Shown piece by piece: positions 7,730 to 16,337 of a DNA stretch of 64,000 nucleotides (the first letter of the stretch is position 1; each line of letters starts with the position of its first letter). The DNA comes from BMS3BBIN04 sp964552465 (GTDB lineage: Bacteria > Electryoneota > Electryoneia > Electryoneales > Electryoneaceae), in contig CAZKGR010000013.1 in the NCBI GenBank assembly GCA_964552465.1, positions 24,226 to 88,225 on the forward strand, read 5' to 3'. The translations under genes were made by a program, and so were the position numbers. The notes beneath the pieces are model-generated. The model was given only the letters and a program-made list of their open reading frames with translations. It had not been told where the DNA came from and did not search any database.

Positions 7730-8830
7730 TTACAGCCACAGGTGCAGTTGAAGCAGAAGCTGGCCGAACTCGTTTGATCCGGTACCGTCCAGCTCTTCGT
7801 GATTCCACTCGTAAATCGGAGTTATACCGATGTAGCCGCGCGGGATAATGTCCAATCCCAGCCGATATCGGTACGCGAAGCCAGATTGCTTGTCCAAGTC
7901 CGGGTCGTAAAACTCGTACCAGCCATGCAAAAACAGTCCGCGCTTGATCATGTAGCGAAGTTGCTGAGTAGTAATAAAGGCGTTTGTTCCCTCGATTTCT
8001 TCGGCGAGATTGGTTTCACCCAGCCAGGTGAAAGGGCCGATGTCCGCGCCGTAGAACGCTCCGTAATGCATTGGGCTGAAGCCGCCACCGCCGAGGTCAT
8101 CCGAACGTCCACTCAATCCGAGAGTGGCGGAGAATGTGTTGTTACCGAAACGACGTGCCAAACGTGTGTAATAGGCATTTCCGTTTGTACCGCGCAGACC
8201 GTTGACCACGCCGAGAGTGGCATCCCAGCGGTCGTTGTAGAATCCGCCTTCAAACCCAGAGTCGTATGTTCGTGAACCAGGACCCTGCAGGCTTCCGTAG
8301 TCGAGGAAACGGCGAACGTATGTTGTGTGATCGACCCAGCCCCAGCCGTACGAGGTTTTGAATTTTCCGGAACGGAGACGCAGCTTTCCATTCCATGCCG
8401 AGAAGTTGGCGAAGGCTTCTTCGATACCGTTTAGTGAAACATCTATGACAGCGGAGGTGGCATCATTGAGCGCGTATGCGAAGTAAACATCACCTTGCAT
8501 AAGCACATACTCATTTCCCTGTGTTTGCATGTTCTCATCGTCATCATATCCGTGACCGAATACATAAAGGGAGCGCAGGTCGAAACCGTATTGCAGAGCG
8601 TCTCCAGCCTTCGGCAGGATAGACTGGATTTCCTCAAACGATTTCGGTTTCATCGGCAGGTCGCTGTATGAGAAGAATTGAGATCCGTACAGCGTGCGCA
8701 TGCCGCCTCCGGTGGGATTATGATGGCACAAGGCGCAGGTCTGGTTGTACTCAACCATGTACTCAGGCAGCGCAAATGTCATCGATGTCCCGATCATCAG
8801 GACCACTGTAGTTAAAACAATGAATTTCAT
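7730..8830 (-). CDS. Outer-membrane beta-barrel with N-terminal heme c motif
   Basis: 366 residues from the ATG at 8830, behind GAGAGA. The signal peptide (MKFIVLTTVVLMIGTSMTFA) is followed at once by a heme c attachment site, CALCH at residues 32-36. The rest is rich in alternating aromatic and polar strands (for example FKTSYGWGWVDHTTYVRRF) and ends QLLLQLHLWL, as expected of a barrel inserted in the outer membrane. Carrying both parts in one protein suggests a heme placed in or at the mouth of a porin, as in porin-cytochrome electron conduits. It is not a clear MtrB homologue. First gene of the three-gene unit. Confidence 0.75.
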   Translation of the reverse strand: MKFIVLTTVVLMIGTSMTFALPEYMVEYNQTCALCHHNPTGGGMRTLYGSQFFSYSDLPMKPKSFEEIQSILPKAGDALQYGFDLRSLYVFGHGYDDDENMQTQGNEYVLMQGDVYFAYALNDATSAVIDVSLNGIEEAFANFSAWNGKLRLRSGKFKTSYGWGWVDHTTYVRRFLDYGSLQGPGSRTYDSGFEGGFYNDRWDATLGVVNGLRGTNGNAYYTRLARRFGNNTFSATLGLSGRSDDLGGGGFSPMHYGAFYGADIGPFTWLGETNLAEEIEGTNAFITTQQLRYMIKRGLFLHGWYEFYDPDLDKQSGFAYRYRLGLDIIPRGYIGITPIYEWNHEELDGTGSNEFGQLLLQLHLWL

Positions 8831-9168
8831 AATTCTCTCTCGGTAATTCGCAATACAGGTTTGCATATTGCCCATAGTGCGAATGAATCGGCCAACAATA
8901 GCGGTAATGGTGTTATGCTTCATGCAACCAGGGAAGCATTGGAGCTCGCTATCTGAATAAGATATATGGAAAAGTTAGGAATACCAAACAATTTGCGAGG
9001 TAATCTGCCGGTGTGCGTGCATACAATAAGACACATCGTTATTGTTCAGATAATGCTTGTGTATTCTGAGGGCTCAATGGGATTGGGAACAGGGGGATTC
9101 AGCGAGTACTTTCCGCTTCTGTTTGTGTACGTTTCAGCTCCCTGTGAACATGGAGAGAACAACAAGAG
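8831..9168. other. Divergent promoter region of heme barrel unit and iscS-like gene
   Basis: The 338 bases separate two divergently transcribed units. They hold one copy of the palindrome GTTAGG-N4-CCTAAC (8974-8989) with a TATATC-like -10 beside it on the minus strand. No gene of its own was supported. The plus-strand promoter for the desulfurase gene could not be fixed. Confidence 0.5.
8974..8989 (-). promoter_or_regulatory. Candidate operator, copy 1 (GTTAGG-N4-CCTAAC)
   Basis: The 16 bases GTTAGGAATACCAAAC match 11 of 12 informative positions of the palindrome. Read on the minus strand it is followed, after about seven bases, by an ATATATC box that could be the -10 of the heme barrel unit 143 bases downstream. 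The palindrome therefore covers the -35 position. Half-sites of five to six bases separated by four resemble CRP/FNR-family site architecture; the regulator is unknown. Confidence 0.5.
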
Positions 9169-10410
9169 ATGTCAGCTACACACATTGCCTATCTCGACAA
9201 CGGCGACAGCACAATGGTGCTGCCCGAAGTCATGGAAGAAATGCTGCCCCATTTCACCGAGTTTTACGGTAATCCGGCCAGTCTGCATAAGTTGGGTTTA
9301 CACGCGGAAGAGACGCTGGATGAAGCGCGTGAGACAATTGCGGAATTGCTCGGTGCCAAGACCACTGAGATCATTTTCACCTCTGGCGCAACGGAATCGA
9401 ACAACATCGCGCTGGAAGGATTGCGTCGTCTGCACCCCAAGAAGAAGCATGTGTTGATAAGCCCGATTGAGCATGCCAGTGTGCGCAATGTGGTCATGCG
9501 GATGGAAAAGGAAGGCTTCGTTGAGTTGGAAGAACTTAGCGTAAACGACGAAGGCTTGGTGTTGCTCGACAGTCTGCGCGAAAAACTGCGGGACGACACG
9601 TTATTCGTTTCGGTCATCCACGGCAACAACGAGATTGGCACAGTTCAGGATCTGAAACCGATCGCAGATTTGTGTCATGAGAAGGGCGCATTGCTTCACT
9701 CTGATTGCGCGCAGACATTCGGCAAGATTCCGCTCAACGTGAAGGATTTGGGTGTTGATCTGGCTAGCTTCAACGCTCACAAACAACATGGCCCAAAGGG
9801 CGTAGGCGTATTGTATGTGCGCAAACGGTTGCGGTTGCGTCGTCTGTTTGAAGGTCCGCCGCAAGAGCAGGGGCTTCGTCCAGGGACGGAAAACGTTCCG
9901 GCGATTGTCGGAATGGCCAAGGCAGCTGAGATCGCCGTGCGTGACATGGATGATGTTATGCCGAAGGTCAATGAGCTGACCAAGCAGCTCGCAGACCGTT
10001 TGCAGGAAATTCCGCACGTTCGAATCAATGGCCCGGCTGTTGGGTCGGCTGACCGTCTGCCTGGCAATTTGAACATTACCTTCAAGTACATCGAGGGTGA
10101 GGCGATTCTGATGAGCCTCAATTATGCCGGCGTGTATGTCAGCAGCGGTAGCGCATGTTCATCGCGGAGCCTGGTGCCATCGCATGTTCTGACCAGCATC
10201 GGCTTGTTGCATGAGGAGGCTCACGGGTCGATTCGGTACACGTTTTCACGGTTGAACACGCAGAAAGATGTCGATCATGCGGTCGCAGAAACGGTCAAAG
10301 CGGTGGAACGGTTGCGTGCGATGACGGCGTTCATCCCTGAGGAGCACAGTGAACGTGAAAGCGACAGTGCGACCACGTTTTACAAGAAGCGCAAAGAGAA
10401 GCTCGATTGA
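9169..10410 (+). CDS. Cysteine desulfurase (IscS/NifS type)
   Basis: 413 residues. A fold-type I PLP enzyme that releases sulfur from cysteine for iron-sulfur cluster and thio-cofactor assembly. The PLP lysine is Lys205 in NAHKQHGPKG, and the mobile-loop catalytic cysteine is Cys330 in SSGSACSS, which classes it with IscS/NifS rather than SufS. TSGATESNN and HSDCAQTFGK are also typical. It opens a cluster with a lipoprotein, an IscU-DUF59 fusion and a second IscU-like protein. GGAGAG lies 12 bases upstream, slightly far. The C-terminal 25 residues are charged and unusual for the family. Confidence 0.93.
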   Translation: MSATHIAYLDNGDSTMVLPEVMEEMLPHFTEFYGNPASLHKLGLHAEETLDEARETIAELLGAKTTEIIFTSGATESNNIALEGLRRLHPKKKHVLISPIEHASVRNVVMRMEKEGFVELEELSVNDEGLVLLDSLREKLRDDTLFVSVIHGNNEIGTVQDLKPIADLCHEKGALLHSDCAQTFGKIPLNVKDLGVDLASFNAHKQHGPKGVGVLYVRKRLRLRRLFEGPPQEQGLRPGTENVPAIVGMAKAAEIAVRDMDDVMPKVNELTKQLADRLQEIPHVRINGPAVGSADRLPGNLNITFKYIEGEAILMSLNYAGVYVSSGSACSSRSLVPSHVLTSIGLLHEEAHGSIRYTFSRLNTQKDVDHAVAETVKAVERLRAMTAFIPEEHSERESDSATTFYKKRKEKLD

Positions 10411-10432
10411 GCGCAGGTATAGGAGTAGTGTG

Positions 10433-11404
10433 ATGAAGACAATGTTGGTGACGGTGGCCGTATTGCTGTTGACGATCATGATGTTTGGGTGCAGCGGGAA
10501 TTCTGGTGGCGGATTCATGAGCGACGCCAGGATGTTCACTCTTGGTGACAGCACAGCGAACGAGTTCCCTACCCGTTCCACACTTATCGGCGATCGACTG
10601 GCGATGGTGGTTCGCTATGGAACGCTCGATGGGATCGAGAGCGTCCGTGAAGGTTTGTGGCTTGAGATGCATGAACTCGATGGAACTGAAGTGTGGGCGC
10701 TTCCTGATGAACGGTTCCTCGTGCTTGGTGCGAAAATGTGGGGTCGCGGATCGACAGTCTTCGTTTCACACGGCGTGGTCATTAACGCCGACGGTAGCAA
10801 GCAGGCTGACTGGCCTGTGGATGTCACTAACCTGTTCCCAGTTGAAGATGGATTTATCGGGGTAATGCGCATGCCGGGCGGACGTAAGTCCGATGCCGAA
10901 CTGATGCGCATCAACTATGACGGTGAGGTTGTCTGGCACAATGAACGCGCGGATACCTTGATCGATGGTATCGTGATGGGTGCAGTGAAGATGGAGGGTA
11001 GTGACATCCTGATCACCGCTCAAGATCGTGTCGGGGTGCAGCCGATATTCGCTCGCTTAAGCTACGATGATGGTACGGTTCGCTGGGTGAAACGTCCGGA
11101 AGCATTGTTCCGCACAACGTGCTACAACCCATTGCCGTGGACTGATGGTCTGTGGTTTGTTGGCATCTCGGAGATGGTTTTCCGAGACGGTATGTCATGG
11201 AACGAGACGGGTGCGGTTACGATTAACAGTAATGGCGAAGTTATTGATCGCACTCAGCCGGATGATATATGGATGATTCCAACTTTGATCCAGGTCGATG
11301 TTGGTGCTGGCAAGGCGGTGATGGTCGGAATTGGGCATCAGAACAAAGGTTCATTCCCGAAGCTTTCAGATGTTGCGTGGCTGACAACGGGCATCGCTGG
11401 TTAA
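10433..11404 (+). CDS. Lipoprotein, propeller-like, within the Fe-S gene group
   Basis: 323 residues from the ATG at 10433, with AGGAG seven bases upstream. The lipobox ends FGC, giving a lipidated Cys20. The body has repeated strand motifs such as SHGVVINADGSKQADWPVD and RINYDGEVVWHNER, resembling the propeller proteins elsewhere in the window. It begins 22 bases after the cysteine desulfurase gene and so is probably co-transcribed with it, although an exported lipoprotein has no obvious part in cytoplasmic Fe-S assembly. It may be a hitchhiker gene. No function is assigned. Confidence 0.75.
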   Translation: MKTMLVTVAVLLLTIMMFGCSGNSGGGFMSDARMFTLGDSTANEFPTRSTLIGDRLAMVVRYGTLDGIESVREGLWLEMHELDGTEVWALPDERFLVLGAKMWGRGSTVFVSHGVVINADGSKQADWPVDVTNLFPVEDGFIGVMRMPGGRKSDAELMRINYDGEVVWHNERADTLIDGIVMGAVKMEGSDILITAQDRVGVQPIFARLSYDDGTVRWVKRPEALFRTTCYNPLPWTDGLWFVGISEMVFRDGMSWNETGAVTINSNGEVIDRTQPDDIWMIPTLIQVDVGAGKAVMVGIGHQNKGSFPKLSDVAWLTTGIAG

Positions 11405-11479
11405 CTACGCCCTTATTGCAAGTAGAGCCGCCCCTCCCATTTGGGAAATGAATACGATACATTTTGGCCAAGGATACAA

Positions 11480-11510
11480 TTCCCATCTACTCAGGGAGAT
11501 GGGAAGTTTT
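11480..11510 (+). terminator. Hairpin with short T-run between lipoprotein and IscU genes
   Basis: TTCCCATCT (11480-11488) pairs with AGATGGGAA (11497-11505) and is followed by GTTTT. It lies only 33 bases before the next start codon, so it may act as an attenuator or partial terminator. Confidence 0.55.
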
Positions 11511-11542
11511 GTCAGATTGCGTACTTCGATTAAGGACTTTTG

Positions 11543-12199
11543 ATGGCGATCAAATACACACAGAAGGTGATCGAGGAATTCACGAATCCGGAAAATGTCG
11601 GCGAACTGAGCGACGCGAACGCGGTTGCGACCGAGGGCTCGCCAGCGTGCGGCGACATGATCACCTACAACATGATCATCGATCCGGAAACAAAGATCAT
11701 CAACGACATCAAGTTTCTGTCATACGGTTGTGCGTCGAACATCGCGACTGCGTCGATGGCGTCCAAGATGGCCAAGGGCAAGCACATTGATGAGATCAAA
11801 AAGCTGCGTCCCAAGGCAGTCACCGAGGAGCTTGAGGGTTTGCCGGCGGTGAAGATTCACTGCAGCGTGCTAGCGATAAACGGGCTCAAGTCAGCGATCC
11901 GTCAGTGGGAAGAGGAACAGGGTCTAGTCGATCCTCAGGCGCCAATTGTAACCGAGGAGATCGTGCACGAAGCGCTACGTGACGTGATCAATCCGGAATC
12001 CGGGCTGTCGTTGGTCAAGATGAACATGGTGCGTCACATCGAAGTCGAGGACAACAAGGTTTTTGTCGAGGTTCTGGTCGGTGAAACCGATGAGATGTTC
12101 TATACGAACATCGCGGAGGAGACACGCGAACATTTGGAAGCATTGCCGGGTGTAATTGATGCGACTGTCAAGTTGACCGAAGTGCCGGTTGGGAAGTAA
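11543..12199 (+). CDS. Fe-S scaffold: IscU/NifU domain fused to DUF59 domain
   Basis: 218 residues. The N-terminal half is an IscU/NifU scaffold with the three cluster-ligand cysteines in place: Cys36 (SPACGD, with Asp38), Cys63 (SYGCASN) and Cys107 (IHCSVLA). The C-terminal part from about residue 125 (VTEEIVHEALRDVINPESGL onwards) is a DUF59/MIP18-type domain as found in SufT and ApbC-associated proteins. The fusion joins cluster building with a domain thought to help cluster delivery. The ATG at 11543 is preferred over the TTG at 11540; AAGGA lies six bases upstream. It lies downstream of the desulfurase that would supply its sulfur. Confidence 0.88.
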   Translation: MAIKYTQKVIEEFTNPENVGELSDANAVATEGSPACGDMITYNMIIDPETKIINDIKFLSYGCASNIATASMASKMAKGKHIDEIKKLRPKAVTEELEGLPAVKIHCSVLAINGLKSAIRQWEEEQGLVDPQAPIVTEEIVHEALRDVINPESGLSLVKMNMVRHIEVEDNKVFVEVLVGETDEMFYTNIAEETREHLEALPGVIDATVKLTEVPVGK

Positions 12200-12400
12200 G
12201 TACAAAGTACTGAGTACTAAGTAGAAAGTATTAAGTCAAAGACTAAAGACGAGTAACGAAGGCCTAGAGACGAAGGCCGTATGATGTACTGTTGAAGATT
12301 GAGTAACCCGCGATAGCCGTCTACGACGGACTATCACGGGCACCGGAACTTGCAGTTAGCTCATAACTCACGGCTCATAGCTCATTGCTGGTGTTGAACC
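12200..12400. other. Intergenic region with low-complexity repeats and a hairpin
   Basis: Directly after the scaffold gene is a stretch of degenerate short repeats (GTACTGAGTACTAAG-like, 12201-12260), and another of AGCTCATAACTCA type lies at 12356-12388. Between them a hairpin at 12307-12340 pairs CCCG, GATAG and CCGTC with GACGG, CTATC and CGGG around a TAC loop. It has no T-tract. Confidence 0.5.
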
Positions 12401-12766
12401 ATGGACCTTTCTCCCACATATCTCGAGCATTTTCAGGCGCCGAAGAACATCGGTGACCTTGAAGAACCACGAAATCTGGTCGAAGTCGCGCACCAGGGCG
12501 ATGGTTGCCATGACCGCTTGCGTGTGACATTGCGGATCAAGGATGGTGTAGTCGAGGACGCAATGTGGCGTGCGCGCGCATGTTCGGGAACTGTCGCGGC
12601 AGCCTCGGCGGCGACGGAGTTGGTAAAGGGCAAGACGGCGGACGAGGTTCGCGCTGTTACACCTGAGATGATAATTGACGCCCTTGATGGCATTCCGGAG
12701 AAGAAGCATCACTCGGTAGAGCTCGTGGCGGAGGCATTACAAAAGGCAGTGGAAACAACCAGTTAA
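12401..12766 (+). CDS. Second IscU/NifU-like protein, third cysteine replaced by histidine
   Basis: 121 residues, the size of a lone IscU domain. Cys36 with Asp38 (GDGCHDRL) and Cys61 (RACSGTVAAAS) match the first two scaffold ligands. The third ligand position, normally HCS, reads HHS at residues 103-105, so His104 replaces the cysteine. IscU also uses a histidine next to that cysteine, so a two-Cys two-His site remains conceivable. No Shine-Dalgarno is obvious. It may be a carrier or a specialised scaffold working with the fusion protein 200 bases upstream. Function is inferred from homology and position. Confidence 0.8.
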   Translation: MDLSPTYLEHFQAPKNIGDLEEPRNLVEVAHQGDGCHDRLRVTLRIKDGVVEDAMWRARACSGTVAAASAATELVKGKTADEVRAVTPEMIIDALDGIPEKKHHSVELVAEALQKAVETTS

Positions 12767-12898
12767 CTCCTTGAATAGCTTAGAGCTTGAGGAGCTTCGA
12801 TTCTCAAGATATTGTGTTTCAGGTCATATCCAAGTACGAAATAATGAGCTACCTTGTCTCAAGAATTTGGGATCAAACCCCGTACTTGAGGAGGTTTC

Positions 12899-14107
12899 AT
12901 GTTAGCTCGTCGTGTAGTATTCCTCGCAGTATCTCTTCTGTTAATCTCATCCGCAGTTACCGTGGCACAGGTTCCGGACATCGCTTGGAGCATGACAATT
13001 CCCCAGATCCTCACCAACTACCCGGTGGGTATGAAGATCGCTCCGAACGGGAATATCATGATAGCGGTCAACTATAAGATGGGTCCGAACAACGGTTTCC
13101 GTGACTCACAGGTTGTCGCGCAATTCACACCTGATGGAGTTCCGGTGTGGGTGACATATCCTGAAGTTGGGGAGCAGCAGAAGAACATTACAAAGGATAT
13201 TGCAGTTGCGAACAATGGTAATACCTGGCTGGTAGGCGAATTGGACATTGAAGTCGGCTGGTCGTATCCGTTTCTGATGATTATTGATCCAGCAGGCACA
13301 GTTGTCTTTTCCCAGGTGTATTCATCCCAGGACAATCCTGTGCTGAATCGCGTATTGCCGCTATCGGGCGGAGGCGCGGTGGTTGCGGGGACACGATTGA
13401 ATAACGATGGGCTGCGAGTTGCATTCACCGGTCGTTTTGCAGCGAACGGCAGTCCGCTTTGGACGAATGACTACGGAGACAGTCCGGAAAGTATTTTCAC
13501 GGACGTGATCGAGTTCAACGGTGGTCTTTTGTATTCCGGCGGTCAGAATATGGAAGGGCAGCATTACGATCCTTATTTCGTTCACACTGATCTGGATGGC
13601 AACACGATCTGGACAGTCACCCAGAACCTGGATTTGTTCCAGAATCATGGGATGATCGAGTTGGAAAGTGGTGGATTTGTCACGTTGAACTCAGTGCTGG
13701 GGTTGATGTGGTTGCACTGGTACGACGATGTCGGCGGATTGACAAGCATGCTGCAATTGGATGTTTACCACTCGGATCACAAGTACAACTCAACACCATT
13801 CACTCAGATGCCTGATGGTGGGTTCGTGATTTGCGGTGATGATGGAAATGCGAACGGTGCGCTCCTCCGCACGGATGCTGCTGGTCAGACCATCTGGGAA
13901 GCCACGTATTCGAACGATGATCCTACTATCGAGCAACTGATCACTGATGTGATCCTGATGCAGTCGGGAGCAATCCAGTTTTGCGGAACCAAGATCGACA
14001 ATAACGATACAACCTGGCTTGTTCAGCTGAACCCGGAAGATGAGCGTGGTGCGAAAGGCTGGCGTGAGATGAAGCCGTTTCTGCTGAATGGATTTACGGC
14101 GGAGTAG
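12899..14107 (+). CDS. Secreted propeller-like protein, paralogue 1
   Basis: 402 residues with a clear signal peptide (MLARRVVFLAVSLLLISSAV, cleavage near VAQ) and a strong GAGGAGG ribosome-binding site. The mature part is made of repeats of about 50 residues with patterns such as APNGNIMIAVN, GDSPESIFTDVIEFNGG and MPDGGFVICGDDG, as in seven-bladed or delta-60-type propellers. It shares its opening (PxIxWxMT) and closing (WREMKPFLLNGF) with the next gene at 14299, so the two are tandem paralogues. There is no sorting domain, so its final location is unclear. Confidence 0.78.
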   Translation: MLARRVVFLAVSLLLISSAVTVAQVPDIAWSMTIPQILTNYPVGMKIAPNGNIMIAVNYKMGPNNGFRDSQVVAQFTPDGVPVWVTYPEVGEQQKNITKDIAVANNGNTWLVGELDIEVGWSYPFLMIIDPAGTVVFSQVYSSQDNPVLNRVLPLSGGGAVVAGTRLNNDGLRVAFTGRFAANGSPLWTNDYGDSPESIFTDVIEFNGGLLYSGGQNMEGQHYDPYFVHTDLDGNTIWTVTQNLDLFQNHGMIELESGGFVTLNSVLGLMWLHWYDDVGGLTSMLQLDVYHSDHKYNSTPFTQMPDGGFVICGDDGNANGALLRTDAAGQTIWEATYSNDDPTIEQLITDVILMQSGAIQFCGTKIDNNDTTWLVQLNPEDERGAKGWREMKPFLLNGFTAE

Positions 14108-14144
14108 AAGCGAGGACTTAGCCAGAGATAGCAGTTTACACCCA

Positions 14145-14175
14145 GGGTGTGTTCTCACGAACACGCCCCGTTTTA
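14145..14175 (+). terminator. Terminator after propeller paralogue 1
   Basis: GGGTGTGTTC (14145-14154) pairs with GAACACGCCC (14159-14168) with one wobble pair, followed by CGTTTTATTT. Confidence 0.8.
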
Positions 14176-14298
14176 TTTGCTCCAGGAGGGGATTGGTTAA
14201 TCGACGAAATCGTTAACATTTAGCAGTATATAGCCAGATAGAATCGTATATTTATGCCACTGAATCGACTTTTATGACCCATATATGCAGGGGGACGT

Positions 14299-15546
14299 AT
14301 GAAACGCCTCGTAGCAGTCGCCGCAGTTCTCGCAACGTTGATTCTCGCCTTTTCACCATCATTCGCTCAGCCGCCTGCTGTGCTGTGGGAGATGACATCC
14401 GAGTCCGAATATGCTAACTGGCCACAAGTAGTACAGAGTACTCCAGACGGCGATGTGGTGATCGGCCTCGAGTTTGTGAGCCGTGGTCAGCAAGGATCGT
14501 TCACCTCCCATGCGGTGGTTGGAATGACCGCTGACGGCGCTTCGACCTGGGTTCGTGTTTCGACCATCAGCGATGTTTACTATAACCGGTTGAACGACAC
14601 ACGAGTGGCGCCCAACGGCGAGATTTGGGTCTGTGGGCACATGTACAGGGGTTTCTCGGTCACCTACTATCCGTACTATTACAAACTGGATCCTGAAGGT
14701 TCCTTGACTTCCCAAACCATCTTACCGTTGTGGCGGGATGGGATACGTCGCATGGCGTTTGCCGTTCAACCTCAGGCGGGGGGTGGGGCAATGATGCTCG
14801 GCTGGTGGGATGATCACGGAGATCAGATGGGGCTGATCGGGCGGGTGAGTGACGACGGCACGCTGCTCTGGCTACAGGGTGACCGCTCGTTTGAATGGGA
14901 TGCCGAGCTGATACCGTTCGGTGAAAATTTTCTCATCGGCGGCACACTGGAAGCAAATATCAATGAGGCCGGTCTGTACTTCGAATCGTTCGATCAGGAT
15001 GGCAACACGCTCTGGCAGCAGCAATATGTCCATGAAGAATACGAGAAAGTCTTCGGATTGGCGGAAGCCGTGGATGGTGGATTTGTAGTCTTGACTGAGC
15101 CAGTCGAACTGGGATATATCCATCTGGAATATCATCTCCTTTTCCATGATTCCACCGGGCAACTCCTCAGCGATGTAGTGTTACCGAATTTCTACCAGAG
15201 TCGCGCGCACCCCTGGGGTGACCGTTTCAGATCAAGCCCTCTGGTGCAAATGGTGGATGGCGGCTATCTCATCGGTGGTCGGACCGCTAATGATGTGAAC
15301 AGTTTAGTTCGAACAGATCCCACAGGAACTGTGTTGTGGGAAACCAGTTTTGACCATAACGAAGCAGCCACAAGCGCCATTAACGATATAGTTGTATTTC
15401 CTGACGGCCGGATTCAGTGTGTAGGGGTTAAATTCGATGCGGAAGATCGGCCAACAAGCTGGTTTTTCCAACTCGCGGCTGAGGGAGATCTGGTGGATGG
15501 CGGACCGGTGGAGATGAGGCCGTTTGAGCTGGAAATGGATGAATAA
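14299..15546 (+). CDS. Secreted propeller-like protein, paralogue 2
   Basis: 415 residues. Signal peptide MKRLVAVAAVLATLILAFSP with cleavage near SFAQ; GGGGG lies just upstream of the ATG. It parallels the preceding gene: the N-terminus reads PPAVLWEMTSESEYANWPQV, repeats include TPDGDVVIGLEF and MVDGGYLIGGRTANDVN, and the C-terminus ends VEMRPFELEMDE. It is probably an exported beta-propeller of unknown ligand. The two genes are separated by a terminator and 191 bases, so they are likely transcribed separately despite their common origin. Confidence 0.78.
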   Translation: MKRLVAVAAVLATLILAFSPSFAQPPAVLWEMTSESEYANWPQVVQSTPDGDVVIGLEFVSRGQQGSFTSHAVVGMTADGASTWVRVSTISDVYYNRLNDTRVAPNGEIWVCGHMYRGFSVTYYPYYYKLDPEGSLTSQTILPLWRDGIRRMAFAVQPQAGGGAMMLGWWDDHGDQMGLIGRVSDDGTLLWLQGDRSFEWDAELIPFGENFLIGGTLEANINEAGLYFESFDQDGNTLWQQQYVHEEYEKVFGLAEAVDGGFVVLTEPVELGYIHLEYHLLFHDSTGQLLSDVVLPNFYQSRAHPWGDRFRSSPLVQMVDGGYLIGGRTANDVNSLVRTDPTGTVLWETSFDHNEAATSAINDIVVFPDGRIQCVGVKFDAEDRPTSWFFQLAAEGDLVDGGPVEMRPFELEMDE

Positions 15547-15591
15547 GATCGGGCGCAGGTAATCTATCATCGGAAACAGTTCTCGCGATTG

Positions 15592-15623
15592 AACGGGATA
15601 TCGTCGCACGGCGGTGTCCCGTT
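15592..15623 (+). other. Hairpin upstream of cmk
   Basis: AACGGGA (15592-15598) pairs with TCCCGTT (15617-15623) around an 18-base loop. There is no T-tract. It lies between a secreted protein gene and cmk and may be a weak terminator or part of the cmk leader. Confidence 0.4.
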
Positions 15624-15662
15624 GTGTATCTTGCGGCGTCCTGATCACGAACGAAACCACTA

Positions 15663-16337
15663 ATGAGTTTGCAGAAGATCATCACGATAGATGGCCCGTC
15701 CGCATCGGGCAAATCGACGACAGCGCGCAGGGTAGCGAACGCTCTGGACTGGCAGTATCTCGACACCGGCGCGATGTATCGTGCTATCGGTCTGGCGATG
15801 CTGGATGCGGGGATTGACACGTCTGACCAAGCGAAAGTGTGCGCAGCGATTGGCGCGCACGAGGTCGACCTCGGTCCTGGCGATCCGCCTTCCGTGTTGC
15901 TCGATGGCGCGGATGTTTCGAAACGGATACGCAGCTCGGAAGCTGCTCAGGCGTCCAGCAAGGTCGCCATGCTCGCCTGCGTTCGTGCGAAATTGGTTGA
16001 AGTGCAGCGACGGATTGGATCGAATCGGCCTTGCGTGCTGGAAGGGCGTGACACGGGTACAGTTGTTTTCCCGGGCGCCGGGCTGAAGATCTTCCTTGAT
16101 GCACCAGCACGTCAACGTGCGAAACGTCGGCTTATTGAGCTCGGGGACGACAGTATGTCGCTGACTGATATGATGCGTGAGGTGGAGGTTCGTGACGAAC
16201 GTGATCGTAATCGTTCGCACAGCCCGCTGATCCAGGCTGAAGATGCTGTGATCGTGAATACTGGTTTATTGAGTATCGAACAGCAGGTGCAGCGTGTGCT
16301 TGATCTGGCACGGGAACGGTTTGGGGAGGTGGCGTGA
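15663..16337 (+). CDS. cmk: Cytidylate kinase
   Basis: 224 residues. Phosphorylates CMP and dCMP with ATP in the cytoplasm. The P-loop is GPSASGKS at residues 11-18, YLDTGAMYRAI gives the nucleotide-binding segment, and EGRDTGTVVFP begins at residue 127 (EGRDIGT is usual). Length fits the bacterial family. No strong ribosome-binding site precedes the ATG at 15663. It opens the conserved cluster cmk-plsC-rpsA; plsC starts inside its stop codon. Confidence 0.95.
   Translation: MSLQKIITIDGPSASGKSTTARRVANALDWQYLDTGAMYRAIGLAMLDAGIDTSDQAKVCAAIGAHEVDLGPGDPPSVLLDGADVSKRIRSSEAAQASSKVAMLACVRAKLVEVQRRIGSNRPCVLEGRDTGTVVFPGAGLKIFLDAPARQRAKRRLIELGDDSMSLTDMMREVEVRDERDRNRSHSPLIQAEDAVIVNTGLLSIEQQVQRVLDLARERFGEVA

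Noticed and set aside
8966..9457. Open frames overlapping the start of the cysteine desulfurase gene
   Set aside because: They run out of frame through a conserved enzyme and have no recognisable content.
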